Shown here: in pieces, positions 1 through 7,706 of the stretch
How the letters are laid out: each line of letters begins with the position of its first letter
Position numbering within the stretch: position 1 is the stretch's first letter
From: Pseudaestuariivita sp.
GTDB lineage: Bacteria > Pseudomonadota > Alphaproteobacteria > Rhodobacterales > Rhodobacteraceae
Length of the DNA: 25,344 nt
Reading direction: 5' to 3'
NCBI GenBank assembly: GCA_020629995.1
Contig: JAHDCH010000004.1
Coordinates: forward strand, 5,433 to 30,776
The notes under the pieces: generated by a model
Told to the model about the DNA's origin: nothing
Seen by the model: the letters and a program-made list of their open reading frames with translations, nothing else
Databases searched by the model: none
Translations under genes and position numbers: made by a program

Positions 1-907
1 TCAGGCCGCTGATCATCTCCTGCACGATCTTGAATCCATAAGTCATCGCCGCCGTGCACACCTGCACGTTGCCCGCGCCCAGCGTCATGAACTCGGCCGC
101 ATCGCGCCACGTGGTCACCCCTCCGATCCCGCTGATCGGCAGACCCTGCAGCTGTGGGTCTCGGGCAATCTCGGCCACCATGTTGAGCGCGATCGGCTTC
201 ACCGCCGGCCCGCAATAGCCCCCGTGCGCACCCTTGCCGTCAATCATCGGCTCGGGCGCGAAATGGTCCAGGTTCACCGAGGTGATCGAGTTGATCGTGT
301 TGATCAGGCTCACCGCATCCGCACCCCCCTTCAGCGCCGCCTCGGCGGGCTTTCGAATATCGGTGATGTTCGGCGTCAGCTTCACGATCACCGGCATCCT
401 CGTGTGCGCCTTGGCCCAGCGCGTCACCATCTCGATATACTCGGGCACCTGCCCCACGGCGCTGCCCATGCCGCGTTCGCTCATCCCGTGCGGGCAGCCA
501 AAGTTCAGCTCGACCCCGTCCGCGCCCGTGTCCTCGACCTTCTTGAGGATAAACTCCCACGGGTCCTCCTCGCAGGGCACCATCAGGCTGACGATCATGG
601 CCCGGTCAGGATAGTCTCGCTTGACCTCCTTGATCTCGGCCAGGTTCACGTCCAGCGGCCGGTCCGTGATCAGCTCGATGTTGTTCAAGCCCAGCAATCG
701 CCGATCCGCCCCCCAGATCGCTCCGTACCTCGGGCCGTTCACGTTGACGATATGCGGATCCAGGCCCAGCGTCTTCCACACCACACCGCCCCAACCCGCC
801 TCAAAGGCCCTGCGCACGTTATACGCCTTGTCCGTCGGCGGCGCCGAGGCCAGCCAGAACGGGTTCGGGCTCTTGATCCCGACAAAGTCGCTCGTCAAAT
901 CAGCCAT
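1..907 (-). CDS. preA: NAD-dependent dihydropyrimidine dehydrogenase subunit PreA (3' end outside window)
   Basis: This is the catalytic FMN subunit of dihydropyrimidine dehydrogenase, which interconverts uracil or thymine and the 5,6-dihydro form in the cytoplasm. About 302 residues are visible from MADLTSDFVGIKSPNPFWLA; the frame stays open through base 1. The visible part is the dihydroorotate-dehydrogenase-like TIM barrel. It includes the active-site loop NFGCPHGMSERGMG, whose Cys is the expected acid/base, and the FMN-phosphate region ISGIGGVTTW. The C-terminal two-[4Fe-4S] ferredoxin domain expected from the family would lie beyond the left edge. The start at 907 follows a GAGGGCGAG leader. 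The gene is downstream of preT on the same strand with a 53-bp spacer filled by a repeat element, so the two subunits probably share a transcript. Confidence 0.93.
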   Translation of the reverse strand, partial: MADLTSDFVGIKSPNPFWLASAPPTDKAYNVRRAFEAGWGGVVWKTLGLDPHIVNVNGPRYGAIWGADRRLLGLNNIELITDRPLDVNLAEIKEVKRDYPDRAMIVSLMVPCEEDPWEFILKKVEDTGADGVELNFGCPHGMSERGMGSAVGQVPEYIEMVTRWAKAHTRMPVIVKLTPNITDIRKPAEAALKGGADAVSLINTINSITSVNLDHFAPEPMIDGKGAHGGYCGPAVKPIALNMVAEIARDPQLQGLPISGIGGVTTWRDAAEFMTLGAGNVQVCTAAMTYGFKIVQEMISGL

Positions 908-917
908 CTCGCCCTCG

Positions 918-952
918 CTTCTTCTCTTTTCAAATATGGCCCCCGGAGGGCC
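918..952 (-). repeat. Degenerate copy of the hairpin-ATATTT-GAAGAAG repeat family
   Basis: Read on the minus strand, a GC-rich palindrome (938-952, GGCCC pairing with GGGCC) is followed by ATATTTG and then AGAAGAAG, ending 10 bases before the preA start codon. The order hairpin, ATATTT, GAAGAAG is the same as in the two better matched copies at 7707-7754 and 13141-13190. It occupies most of the preT-preA spacer. The match is looser than between the other two copies, so membership in the same family is an inference. Confidence 0.5.
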
Positions 953-960
953 GATCTGCC

Positions 961-2274
961 TCAGGCACCCAGCGCCCGATGAATGTCCTCTGCGGCATCC
1001 CTGCCCTCGGCCACCGCCGTGACAGTCAGATCATCTCCGCCCGCTGCGCAATCGCCGCCGGCCCAGACACCATCTGCACTCGTCCGGCCCGCTCCGGTTA
1101 CCGCGATCTTTCGCCCAGAAAGATCGAGCCCTTCAAACTCAAGGCTCTGGCCAATCGCGCGGAAGACCTGATCGGCGGCCAGACGAAAGGTCTCTCCCGT
1201 CTCGGCCAGATCGTCGCCCACATAGGCAAACTCGATCTCCCGCACCTTGCCGTTGCCGTGCACTGCCACGGGCTGCGCATTGGTCACGATCCTCACGCCT
1301 TTCGAGGCGGCCAGATCCTGCTCGAACACGCTTGCGTTCATCCTCGCCCGGCTCCTGCGGTAGACCAGCGTCACGTTCAGCGCGCCCAGCAGCTTGGCCT
1401 GCACCGCGGCATCCACCGCCGTCATGCCGCCGCCGATGACCACCACGTCGCGGCCCACCTCCAGCTGCGCCAGATCGCCCTGGCGCAGGTCCGCAATGAA
1501 CGCGACCGCGTCCGTCACGCCGTCCTTGTCGTCCCCCGGCGCGCCCAGCGCATTCACTCCGCCCAGACCCAGCCCAAGGAACACCGCGTCATAATCCCCG
1601 CGCAGCTCGTCCAGCGTCAGGTCCGCGCCCAGCCTGCGGCCCGTCAGCATCCGGATCCCGCCAATCTGCATCAGCCAGTCGATCTCGGCCTGCGCGAAAT
1701 TGTCCACGCTCTTGTAGGCCGCGATGCCGTATTCGTTCAGCCCCCCGGGCTTCTCGCGCCCGTCAAACAGGTCCACCTCGTGGCCCTTCATCGCCAGCCT
1801 GTGCGCACAGGCCAGCCCCGCCGGACCGGCGCCGACAACCGCAACCTTGCGGCCCGTCGACGCCGCCCGGGAGAACGGGTGCACCCCAGCCTCCATCAGC
1901 GTGTCGGTGGCGTATCTCTGCAATTGGCCGATCTTGACCGGCTTGCCCTCTGCGGCCTCGCGCACGCAGGCCTCTTCGCACAGCGTTTCCGTCGGGCAGA
2001 CCCTCGCGCACATGCCGCCCAGGATGTTCTGGCTCAGGATCGTCCTGGCCGCCGCTTCGGGCGTGCCCGTGGCGATCTGGCGGATGAACAGGGGGATGTC
2101 GATGTCGGTGGGGCAAGCGGTGATGCAGGGCGCGTCGTGGCAAAAATAGCAGCGGTCCGCCGCCACCAGCGCCTCGTGCCCGCTCAGCGGCGGATGCAGG
2201 TCGGCGAAATTGGCTTCCAGATCGTCCTTGGGCAGCCGCCCGGCCACGATCCCTTCGCTCAGTTGGTTCGGCAT
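961..2274 (-). CDS. preT: NAD-dependent dihydropyrimidine dehydrogenase subunit PreT
   Basis: This is the FAD/NADH-binding, iron-sulfur subunit (437 aa; the E. coli protein is near 412) that passes electrons between NADH and PreA. The N-terminal GltD-like iron-sulfur domain shows CYFCHDAPCITACP and GGMCARVCPTETLCEEAC. An FAD-binding Rossmann motif follows (VAVVGAGPAGLACAHRLA), then an NAD(P)-binding one (VVVIGGGMTAVDAAVQAK) and a C-terminal VWAGGDCAAGG flavin motif. I chose the ATG at 2274 because a GGAGGG ribosome site lies 6-11 bases upstream and the protein begins MPNQLSEGIVAGRL. The open frame extends 21 codons further, but that extension looks like untranslated leader. It is the first gene of preT-preA and is divergent from the DUF1127 gene. 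A RutR-like palindrome sits about 55 bp upstream. Confidence 0.93.
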   Translation of the reverse strand: MPNQLSEGIVAGRLPKDDLEANFADLHPPLSGHEALVAADRCYFCHDAPCITACPTDIDIPLFIRQIATGTPEAAARTILSQNILGGMCARVCPTETLCEEACVREAAEGKPVKIGQLQRYATDTLMEAGVHPFSRAASTGRKVAVVGAGPAGLACAHRLAMKGHEVDLFDGREKPGGLNEYGIAAYKSVDNFAQAEIDWLMQIGGIRMLTGRRLGADLTLDELRGDYDAVFLGLGLGGVNALGAPGDDKDGVTDAVAFIADLRQGDLAQLEVGRDVVVIGGGMTAVDAAVQAKLLGALNVTLVYRRSRARMNASVFEQDLAASKGVRIVTNAQPVAVHGNGKVREIEFAYVGDDLAETGETFRLAADQVFRAIGQSLEFEGLDLSGRKIAVTGAGRTSADGVWAGGDCAAGGDDLTVTAVAEGRDAAEDIHRALGA

Positions 2275-2328
2275 ATCCGCCCTCCGGCCTCGCTTGTCTG
2301 TCTTCAAAAGCGTCCCACAGGTCCAAAT

Positions 2329-2346
2329 TTTTATCAACTGGTAAAA
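2329..2346. promoter_or_regulatory. Candidate RutR-like operator upstream of preT
   Basis: The imperfect palindrome TTTTATCA-AC-TGGTAAAA has 7 of 8 arm positions complementary, in an A+T-rich patch inside GC-rich DNA. It resembles the E. coli RutR consensus TTGACCA-NN-TGGTCAA as I recall it (11 of 14 arm positions). RutR controls pyrimidine degradation, so a position upstream of preT makes sense. No regulator gene is in the window, and the assignment is an inference from the motif alone. Confidence 0.4.
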
Positions 2347-2400
2347 TTATTTTGCGGATCAGGCCCGCGGGCGCTGCCCAAAAAGCGGGCAGCCAAGCCA

Positions 2401-2450
2401 TGCGTCTGCCGCAATGCGGCATTGCAGCATCGGCCCTTCTCGCAGACGCA
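2401..2450. other. Nested inverted repeats upstream of the DUF1127 gene
   Basis: The perfect 9-bp inverted repeat TGCGTCTGC (2401-2409) / GCAGACGCA (2442-2450) encloses the palindrome GCAATGC-G-GCATTGC (2411-2425). It ends 55 bp before the DUF1127 start. It could be a structured 5' leader or a pair of protein-binding sites. Neither arm is followed by a T run, so it is not an intrinsic terminator. Confidence 0.45.
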
Positions 2451-2505
2451 GCATCACCCTACCTATTGAGCACCCAAGGAAATTTACCGCCACAGGAGCT
2501 GGAAC

Positions 2506-2727
2506 ATGGCCTACACCACCGCGAACACCGCCGCAGACCGCTCGGGCAACCCGCTGACGACCGCCTTCGCGGCGATCGGCAACTGGCTGATCTCGATCTC
2601 CGAATCCACCGCCCGCGCGCGCCGCGTCGAACAGCTGCAAAACCTGTCCGACGCACAACTCGCCGAGCTGGGGATCAAGCGTCAGGACATCGTCCGCCAC
2701 GTCTTCCGCGATCTCTACTACATCTAA
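2506..2727 (+). CDS. DUF1127 domain small protein
   Basis: This is a 73-residue basic protein. Its C-terminal half is a DUF1127 module, roughly residues 38-70, containing RRVEQLQNLSDAQLAELGI and ending in RDLYYI. The start is supported by a strong ribosome site (CAGGAGC) 8 bases upstream. In alphaproteobacteria such proteins are often stress-induced, and at least one from Rhodobacter sphaeroides (CcaF1) has been reported to bind RNA and act with small RNAs from its own transcript. That role is established for the relative, not for this protein. The gene stands alone, divergent from preT, and is followed directly by two hairpins. The N-terminal 30 residues are not recognisable. Confidence 0.88.
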   Translation: MAYTTANTAADRSGNPLTTAFAAIGNWLISISESTARARRVEQLQNLSDAQLAELGIKRQDIVRHVFRDLYYI

Positions 2728-2787
2728 GGCGGCTCCCGCCCCCTGGACGTGACAAAGCCCGCGCCATCCTCCCGGCGCGGGCTTTTT
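2728..2787 (+). ncRNA. Candidate Cuckoo/CcsR-like small RNA in the 3' UTR of the DUF1127 gene
   Basis: Right after the stop codon come a short hairpin (GGCGG-CTC-CCGCC, 2728-2740) and then a 12-bp terminator hairpin whose 8-base loop is ATCCTCCC, an anti-Shine-Dalgarno-like sequence. Small RNAs with CCUCCUCCC-type loops encoded just downstream of DUF1127 genes are known in Rhizobiales and Rhodobacter (Cuckoo/CcsR family). Position and loop fit that family, but the first hairpin is short and its loop lacks the full motif. The RNA call is therefore tentative. Confidence 0.35.
2754..2787 (+). terminator. Rho-independent terminator of the DUF1127 gene
   Basis: AAAGCCCGCGCC (starting 2754) pairs with GGCGCGGGCTTT in a perfect 12-bp stem around the loop ATCCTCCC, and the 3' side runs into five T residues (2783-2787). 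It is 26 bp downstream of the DUF1127 stop codon. Confidence 0.9.
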
Positions 2788-2802
2788 GCTGTCCTCCATG
2801 CC

Positions 2803-2830
2803 GCGTAGGATGGGTGGTTCCACCCATCTT
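2803..2830 (+). repeat. REP-like GTAG palindrome, copy 1
   Basis: GCGTAG is followed by the perfect stem GATGGGTGG (2809-2817), a TT tip and CCACCCATC (2820-2828), then TT. The tetranucleotide GTAG at the foot of a palindrome is the hallmark of REP elements recognised by RAYT (TnpA-REP) proteins. It lies in the convergent gap between the DUF1127 terminator and the kdsA stop. Copies 2 and 3 are at 22013 and 24020, all in the same orientation. Confidence 0.8.
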
Positions 2831-2834
2831 CGGC

Positions 2835-3656
2835 TCAGGCCACCTGCGCCTTGGCCAGATCGTCAAAACGCCGCAAATCGCCGATCAGCGCAGCCAGCCT
2901 GTCCACCGGAATCATGTTCGGCCCATCCGAGGGGGCGCGGTCCGGGTCTTCGTGCGTTTCTATGAACAGGGCCGACACCCCCACCGCGCAGGCCGCGCGT
3001 GCCAGCACCGGCACAAACTCTCTCTGCCCTCCGCTCGACGTGCCCTGCCCCCCGGGCTGCTGCACCGAATGGGTGGCGTCAAACACCACCGGATAGCCCA
3101 TCTGCGCCATCACCGGCAGGCCGCGGAAATCGCTGACCAGCGTGTTGTAGCCAAAGGACGTGCCGCGCTCGCACAGCATGATCCGGGTGTTGCCCGTGCT
3201 GGCCAGCTTGTCCGCCACGTTGGCCATGTCCCACGGCGCCAGGAACTGGCCCTTCTTGACGTTGATCGCCGCGCCCGTCTCCCCAGCGGCCAGCAACAGG
3301 TCGGTCTGGCGGCACAGGAACGCCGGGATCTGCAGCACATCGCACACTTCCGCCGCCACCGCGCAATGGCCCGGCTCGTGCACATCGGTCAGCACCGGCA
3401 CTTTGAACTCGTCCCTGATGCGCGCCAGCACCTCAAGACCCTTCTCCATGCCCATCCCGCGCTGGCCCTTCAGCGACGACCGGTTCGCCTTGTCATAGCT
3501 GGCCTTGAAGATGAACCGCGTGCCGGTGGCCTCGCAGGCCTCGGCGATCCGCCCGGCCATCATCCGCGCGTGCTCCAGGCTCTCCAGCTGGCATGGCCCG
3601 GTGATCAGCGCAAAGGGTTCGGCCCCGCCGATCTTGATCCCGCCCACATCAATCAT
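2835..3656 (-). CDS. kdsA: 3-deoxy-8-phosphooctulonate synthase (Kdo-8-P synthase)
   Basis: KdsA condenses phosphoenolpyruvate with arabinose 5-phosphate to Kdo 8-phosphate in the cytoplasm, for lipid A inner core or Kdo-containing capsule. The 273 residues cover the whole TIM-barrel family length. Motifs seen are ITGPCQLES near residue 20, [31 protein letters not shown] and [18 protein letters not shown]. The Cys in GPCQLES, with the later His, Glu and Asp, marks a metal-dependent (class II) synthase; the class I E. coli enzyme has Asn there. The gene overlaps the end of kdsB by 8 bp and has an AAGGAT ribosome site inside it, so the two are translationally coupled. It is the last gene of kdsD-kdsB-kdsA. 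Confidence 0.95.
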   Translation of the reverse strand: MIDVGGIKIGGAEPFALITGPCQLESLEHARMMAGRIAEACEATGTRFIFKASYDKANRSSLKGQRGMGMEKGLEVLARIRDEFKVPVLTDVHEPGHCAVAAEVCDVLQIPAFLCRQTDLLLAAGETGAAINVKKGQFLAPWDMANVADKLASTGNTRIMLCERGTSFGYNTLVSDFRGLPVMAQMGYPVVFDATHSVQQPGGQGTSSGGQREFVPVLARAACAVGVSALFIETHEDPDRAPSDGPNMIPVDRLAALIGDLRRFDDLAKAQVA

Positions 3657-4431
3657 CTCTGGATCCTTTCAAAACCGCCTCGATCCGCGGCACATCCTCG
3701 GGGTTGTTCAGCTCCCAGAACACGCGGCCCCTCGCGTCCACCTCGACACAGCGCACCTTGTGGCCGTTTTCCAGGAACCTCAGCTGCTCCAGCCCTTCCA
3801 GCCGCTCCAGCGGCCCTTCGTCCCAGCCCATGTATGCCTCAAGCGCCGCGCACGTGTAGGCGTAGACGCCCACGTGGTGATAGACCGGCGGTTCCGCCTT
3901 TTCCGCCTCGGGCAGATAGGGGATCACTTCCTTCGAGAAATACAGCGCGTCCATCTGGCGCGAGAATACCGCCGTGGTGCCCCCCACCCGGCCCGCGCGG
4001 CGGTCCTCGGTGAAATTGGCATAGGTCTGCGCGTCACATTTCAGCACCGGCGTCGCCATCTGAACCTGTCCGTCCATCGCCCCGATCAGCGCGTCAAGGA
4101 ACCACGGCGGCGTCAGCGGCGCGTCACCCTGCAGGTTCACGTAGATGTCCGCCTCGACCTGCTCTGCGGCTTCGGCCACGCGTTCGGTCCCGTTGCGGCA
4201 TGTGTCCGATGTCATCAGCACTTCTGCGCCAAAGGCTCGGGCGGCCTCGGCGATCCTGGTGTCGTCGGTTGCCACGTATACGCCCGCGACGCTTTTGATG
4301 CCCTGTGCGGCCTCCCAGCTCATTTGGATCAGGCTCTTGCGGCTGCCGTCGCCCTGATCCAGCGTGACCAGCGGTTTGCCCGGATAGCGGGTCGAGGCAT
4401 AGCGCGCGGGGATGATGATGACGGTCTTCAT
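3649..4431 (-). CDS. kdsB: 3-deoxy-manno-octulosonate cytidylyltransferase-like protein (CMP-Kdo synthetase), divergent
   Basis: This is a 260-aa member of the CMP-Kdo synthetase family, which activates Kdo with CTP. The nucleotide-binding start [17 protein letters not shown] is intact, as are ATDDTRI and the [11 protein letters not shown] loop. Two usually constant places differ. The family motif QGDEP reads QGDAP (residues 101-105). The C-terminal DTPED, whose first Asp is a metal ligand in E. coli KdsB (D235), reads NNPED, with Asn at 242. The gene starts 1 base after the kdsD stop and overlaps kdsA by 8 bp, so the operon context strongly favours a Kdo role. A related 3-deoxy sugar, or altered metal use, is possible. 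Confidence 0.85.
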   Translation of the reverse strand: MKTVIIIPARYASTRYPGKPLVTLDQGDGSRKSLIQMSWEAAQGIKSVAGVYVATDDTRIAEAARAFGAEVLMTSDTCRNGTERVAEAAEQVEADIYVNLQGDAPLTPPWFLDALIGAMDGQVQMATPVLKCDAQTYANFTEDRRAGRVGGTTAVFSRQMDALYFSKEVIPYLPEAEKAEPPVYHHVGVYAYTCAALEAYMGWDEGPLERLEGLEQLRFLENGHKVRCVEVDARGRVFWELNNPEDVPRIEAVLKGSRDD

Positions 4432-4432
4432 C

Positions 4433-5422
4433 TCAGACGATCCCTGCGTTCAGGCAATCGAGGATGCGCAACACGCCCACCGGCTTTACCCCGTCCTCGA
4501 CCACGACAATGGTGCCGATCTTGCGGCTCTGCATTGCGTGCAGCGCCTGCAGGGCCAGCGTGCCCGCACCTATGGTGACCGGTGATGCTGTTGCGATCTC
4601 GCCCGCCCGCCGCTCCATCAGACCGTCGATGTTGCGCCTCAGGTCTCCGTCCGACACGACGCCGCGCAGGCGGCCGCCCTCGTCCACGACCAGGGCAATC
4701 CCGAACCCCTTGGCGGTCATTTCGAACAGCGTGTCCATCATGCTGGTGTCCGGCGCCACCAGCGGCAGGTCGGTCTGCATCAGCTGACCCACCGTGGCCA
4801 GCTGCATCCCCAGCTTTCCTCCCGGGTGGAACACGGCAAAGTTCTCGGCCGCAAAGCCCCTCTGCTCCATCAGCGCCACCGCCAGCGCGTCGCCCAGCGC
4901 CAGCGTCAGCGTGGACGATGTGGTGGGCGCCATGCCGATGGCGCAGGCCTCGGGCGCGTCCGGCAACAGCAGCTTGAGGTCAGCCGCCTCCAGGATCGTG
5001 CTGCCCGGTTTGCGCGACATCGCGATCAGCGGAATGCCGAACCTGCGGGTGTGCGCCACCACATCCCGCAGCTCGGGCGTTTCGCCCGAATTCGAAATCA
5101 CCAGCACCACGTCGCCCTTGCCGATCATGCCCATGTCGCCATGGCTTGCCTCGCTGGCGTGGACAAACAGCGATGGCGTTCCGGTCGAGGCCAGCGTGGC
5201 GCTGATCTTGCGCCCGATATGGCCCGATTTTCCGATGCCCGACACGATCACCCGGCCTTTGGCCTTCAGGATCAGCCCCACCGCCTTTTCGAAATCCTCC
5301 GGCAGGCCGTCGCGCAGCTGCACCAGCGCATCCGCTTCGGTCTGCAACACGCGGCGTGCTGTGTCTCCGGGGCTTGTGCCAAGAGCAGAAGAGGAAGACG
5401 GAGGAGGAGAGCGGTCGGCCAT
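4433..5422 (-). CDS. kdsD: Arabinose-5-phosphate isomerase (KdsD/KpsF family)
   Basis: The enzyme converts ribulose 5-phosphate to arabinose 5-phosphate, the substrate of KdsA. I chose the ATG at 5422 (329 aa; E. coli KdsD has 328), which has AAGGA about 10 bases upstream. The frame is open 46 codons further upstream but that part is low-complexity leader. Domains are a SIS sugar isomerase fold, about residues 40-180, with SGIGKSGHIG and ISNSGETPEL; the catalytic-His segment NFAVFHPGGKLG; then two CBS domains to the C-terminus. It is the first gene of kdsD-kdsB-kdsA, with spacers of +1 and -8 bp. kdsC, the phosphatase, is not in the window. Capsule paralogues (KpsF) look the same, so symbol choice is uncertain. 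Confidence 0.93.
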   Translation of the reverse strand: MADRSPPPSSSSALGTSPGDTARRVLQTEADALVQLRDGLPEDFEKAVGLILKAKGRVIVSGIGKSGHIGRKISATLASTGTPSLFVHASEASHGDMGMIGKGDVVLVISNSGETPELRDVVAHTRRFGIPLIAMSRKPGSTILEAADLKLLLPDAPEACAIGMAPTTSSTLTLALGDALAVALMEQRGFAAENFAVFHPGGKLGMQLATVGQLMQTDLPLVAPDTSMMDTLFEMTAKGFGIALVVDEGGRLRGVVSDGDLRRNIDGLMERRAGEIATASPVTIGAGTLALQALHAMQSRKIGTIVVVEDGVKPVGVLRILDCLNAGIV

Positions 5423-5754
5423 GCCTGCGATCCTTGTTGCGGCTGCGCTGTACCTAGCCAATGCCGCGCGCTTTTGCACCCCCCGCCGGACGCGTCGGCC
5501 GATTCGGCCAAAACCGGGCGATCCCTGCGGCCCCGAGCGGCAAACTGTCGTATATTTCACACGGTTTGCGCGCCGGCCCGCTCACTTGAGGCCGCTTTTG
5601 GACCTGGCCGGTCCTCTGGGGCTGTGGTGCGCCCTTCTCGCCTTGCGTGCGCATTCGCGCATCGCGTAACTTGCCCGGGCCGTGTGCATCCGCTGCGCGC
5701 GGGCTGCTGCTTTGTGTCATATGCACAGTACCTCCAACGGTTTAAGGGGACCCG
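5423..5754. other. Divergent intergenic region between kdsD and the CapD-like gene
   Basis: These 332 bp hold no convincing gene. They must contain the promoters of both divergent units. I see the short palindrome GGCCGA-T-TCGGCC (5497-5509) and an AAGGGGA ribosome site for the rightward gene just before 5755, but no clear -35/-10 pair. Confidence 0.6.
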
Positions 5755-7665
5755 ATGTCGCGCCGCCGCTCCTGGCAGACCATCAGCACATCGCTGTTCT
5801 ACAAGCTCGCGATTTCCATGTCGCGGTCGCAGAAAAGCCTCGTCTTTCTGCTGCTCGACATGGCCGTGGTGCCCCTGGCGTTCTTTTCTGCGCTGGCCTT
5901 GCATGGGGGCACGGCTCTGACGCCGTCCCTTTTGCTGACGCTGGCCCCGATCCTTCTGGTGCTGACCGCCCTCGGGGCGTTTCTGGTGCGGCAACTGGGC
6001 CTCGCCAAGCACAAGCTGAACGCCTACGAGACGCGCGGCATCATCGCCACCGCCATGGTTTCGGCCCTTCTGGGCGCCTTCGGGGCGGCGTTCAATTCGG
6101 TGATCGAGGCTCCGGTCAGCTATTCGGTGTTCGTGATCTTTGCCGGGCTGGCCGCGATCTTTGGCGTGACCTGGCGGCTGGTGCTGCGGCACATCCTGAC
6201 GGGGATCTACCGGCGCGGGAACCGGCACATCCGGGTGCTGGTCTATGGCGCGGGCCAGACGGGCCAGCAACTGGCCGCGGCCCTGCGCACCGACAACGCG
6301 GTCGAACCGGTCGCCTTTATCGACGACAACCCCAAGCTTCAGTCGATGATGATCTCGGGCCTTCCGGTCTATGCCAAATCCCAGATCAAGGAACTGGTGA
6401 CCTCGCGCCGCATCCACCGTGTCGTGCTGGCCATGCCGTCGATCAGCCAGCCCGAACAGGCGCGCATCGCCATGTCGCTGCGCGATCTGGATGTCGAAGT
6501 GCAGACCGTGCCGTCCTTTGCCGAACTGGTCGGCCAGGGCGAGATCGGCAAGCGCGCGGGGCCTGTGCCTCTGGACAGCCTGCTGGGTCGCAACCGGCTC
6601 GAGCGCGAATTGCCGGGCGTCAGCCATGCCTATGCCGGGCGCCGCATCCTGGTGACCGGCGCAGGCGGGTCGATCGGGTCCGAGCTGTGCCGCCAGCTGA
6701 TCTCGTGCGAGCCCGACTGCATCGTGCTGCTCGATCACTCGGAACTGGCGCTGTACCAGATCGACAAGGAACTGCGCATCCTGCGCGACAATCTCGAACT
6801 GGTGCCGATCCTCGGGTCGGTCGGGGATGCGGCTCTGGTGGCAGACACTCTTGCGCGCCATGACATCGACGTGGTGCTGCACGCCGCCGCCTACAAACAT
6901 GTGCCCATGGTCGAGATGAACGCCCTGCGCGGCCTGTCGAACAACGTGATCGGCACCAAGGTCGTGGCCGATGCCGCGCGCGAGGCGGGGGTCGAGCGGT
7001 TCATCCTCGTGTCCTCGGACAAGGCCGTGCGCCCGACCAACGTGATGGGCGCGTCCAAGCGGCTGGCCGAACTGGTGGTGCAGGATCTGGCGACCCGTTC
7101 GCCGGGCACGCGGTTCTCGATGGTGCGGTTCGGCAATGTGCTGGGCTCGTCCGGGTCGGTCATCCCGCTGTTCGAAGAACAGATTGCCCGCGGCGGCCCG
7201 GTGACGCTCACTCATGACGACGTCACTCGCTATTTCATGACCGTCTCCGAAGCGGCGCGGCTGGTGCTGCTGGCCGGGTCTTTTGCGCGGGGCGGTGACG
7301 TGTTCGTGCTGGACATGGGCGAGCCTGTGCCGATCCGCAAACTGGCCCGCCAGATGATCGAAGGCGCGGGCCTGACCGTGCGCGAAGACAGCAACCCCGG
7401 CGGCGACATCGCCATCGAAGTGACCGGCCTGCGCCCGGGCGAGAAGCTGCACGAAGAGCTGCTGATCTCGCCCGACATGCTGACCACGCCGCACACCAAG
7501 ATCCTGCGCGCCGAAGAGGGCTACCTGTCCGAGCTGGAGATGGCCAACGCCCTGCGCGACCTGCGCACCGCCATCGACACGCTGGACGAGGACGCCGCCC
7601 GCGCCGTGATCGCCCGCTGGGTCGAACGGCACAAGGATGCCAGCACCGCGCAGGAAGGCGCCTGA
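5755..7665 (+). CDS. Membrane nucleotide-sugar 4,6-dehydratase, CapD/PglF/WbpM family
   Basis: This is a 636-aa inner-membrane protein of the family that dehydrates UDP-GlcNAc at C4/C6 to start the synthesis of bacillosamine-, QuiNAc- or fucosamine-type sugars for surface polysaccharide. Four hydrophobic segments lie within about residues 27-145. They are followed by a first nucleotide-binding fold (VLVYGAGQTGQQLAAAL) and the catalytic Rossmann domain (ILVTGAGGSIGSELCRQL). The active-site region is LVSSDKAVRPTNVMGASKR, in which Met replaces the usual SDR tyrosine, as in PglF and WbpM. GLRPGEKLHEEL closes the domain. An AAGGGGA ribosome site supports the start at 5755. It is divergent from the Kdo operon, which suggests a shared polysaccharide role. 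The exact sugar product cannot be read from the sequence. Confidence 0.9.
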   Translation: MSRRRSWQTISTSLFYKLAISMSRSQKSLVFLLLDMAVVPLAFFSALALHGGTALTPSLLLTLAPILLVLTALGAFLVRQLGLAKHKLNAYETRGIIATAMVSALLGAFGAAFNSVIEAPVSYSVFVIFAGLAAIFGVTWRLVLRHILTGIYRRGNRHIRVLVYGAGQTGQQLAAALRTDNAVEPVAFIDDNPKLQSMMISGLPVYAKSQIKELVTSRRIHRVVLAMPSISQPEQARIAMSLRDLDVEVQTVPSFAELVGQGEIGKRAGPVPLDSLLGRNRLERELPGVSHAYAGRRILVTGAGGSIGSELCRQLISCEPDCIVLLDHSELALYQIDKELRILRDNLELVPILGSVGDAALVADTLARHDIDVVLHAAAYKHVPMVEMNALRGLSNNVIGTKVVADAAREAGVERFILVSSDKAVRPTNVMGASKRLAELVVQDLATRSPGTRFSMVRFGNVLGSSGSVIPLFEEQIARGGPVTLTHDDVTRYFMTVSEAARLVLLAGSFARGGDVFVLDMGEPVPIRKLARQMIEGAGLTVREDSNPGGDIAIEVTGLRPGEKLHEELLISPDMLTTPHTKILRAEEGYLSELEMANALRDLRTAIDTLDEDAARAVIARWVERHKDASTAQEGA

Positions 7666-7706
7666 GCCCGCAGAGGCTGCGCTGTTTGGTGGATGGCGCG
7701 CCATGT

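Noticed and set aside
979..2469. A 496-codon plus-strand frame opposite preT
   Set aside because: Composition is typical of antisense frames in high-GC DNA and it covers a gene with intact iron-sulfur and FAD motifs.
2803..2830. The GTAG palindrome as part of the DUF1127 terminator
   Set aside because: A complete terminator already lies at 2754-2787, and the same palindrome recurs at two unrelated loci, which marks it as a repeat.
2352..4013. A 553-codon plus-strand frame spanning DUF1127, kdsA and part of kdsB
   Set aside because: It crosses an intrinsic terminator and two repeats and overlaps three well-supported genes.
5557..7704. A 715-codon open frame on the minus strand opposite the CapD-like gene
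   Set aside because: It is a mirror of the GC-rich coding strand: rich in His, Arg, Gln and Gly, no recognisable domain, no ribosome site, and fully antisense to a gene with clear motifs.
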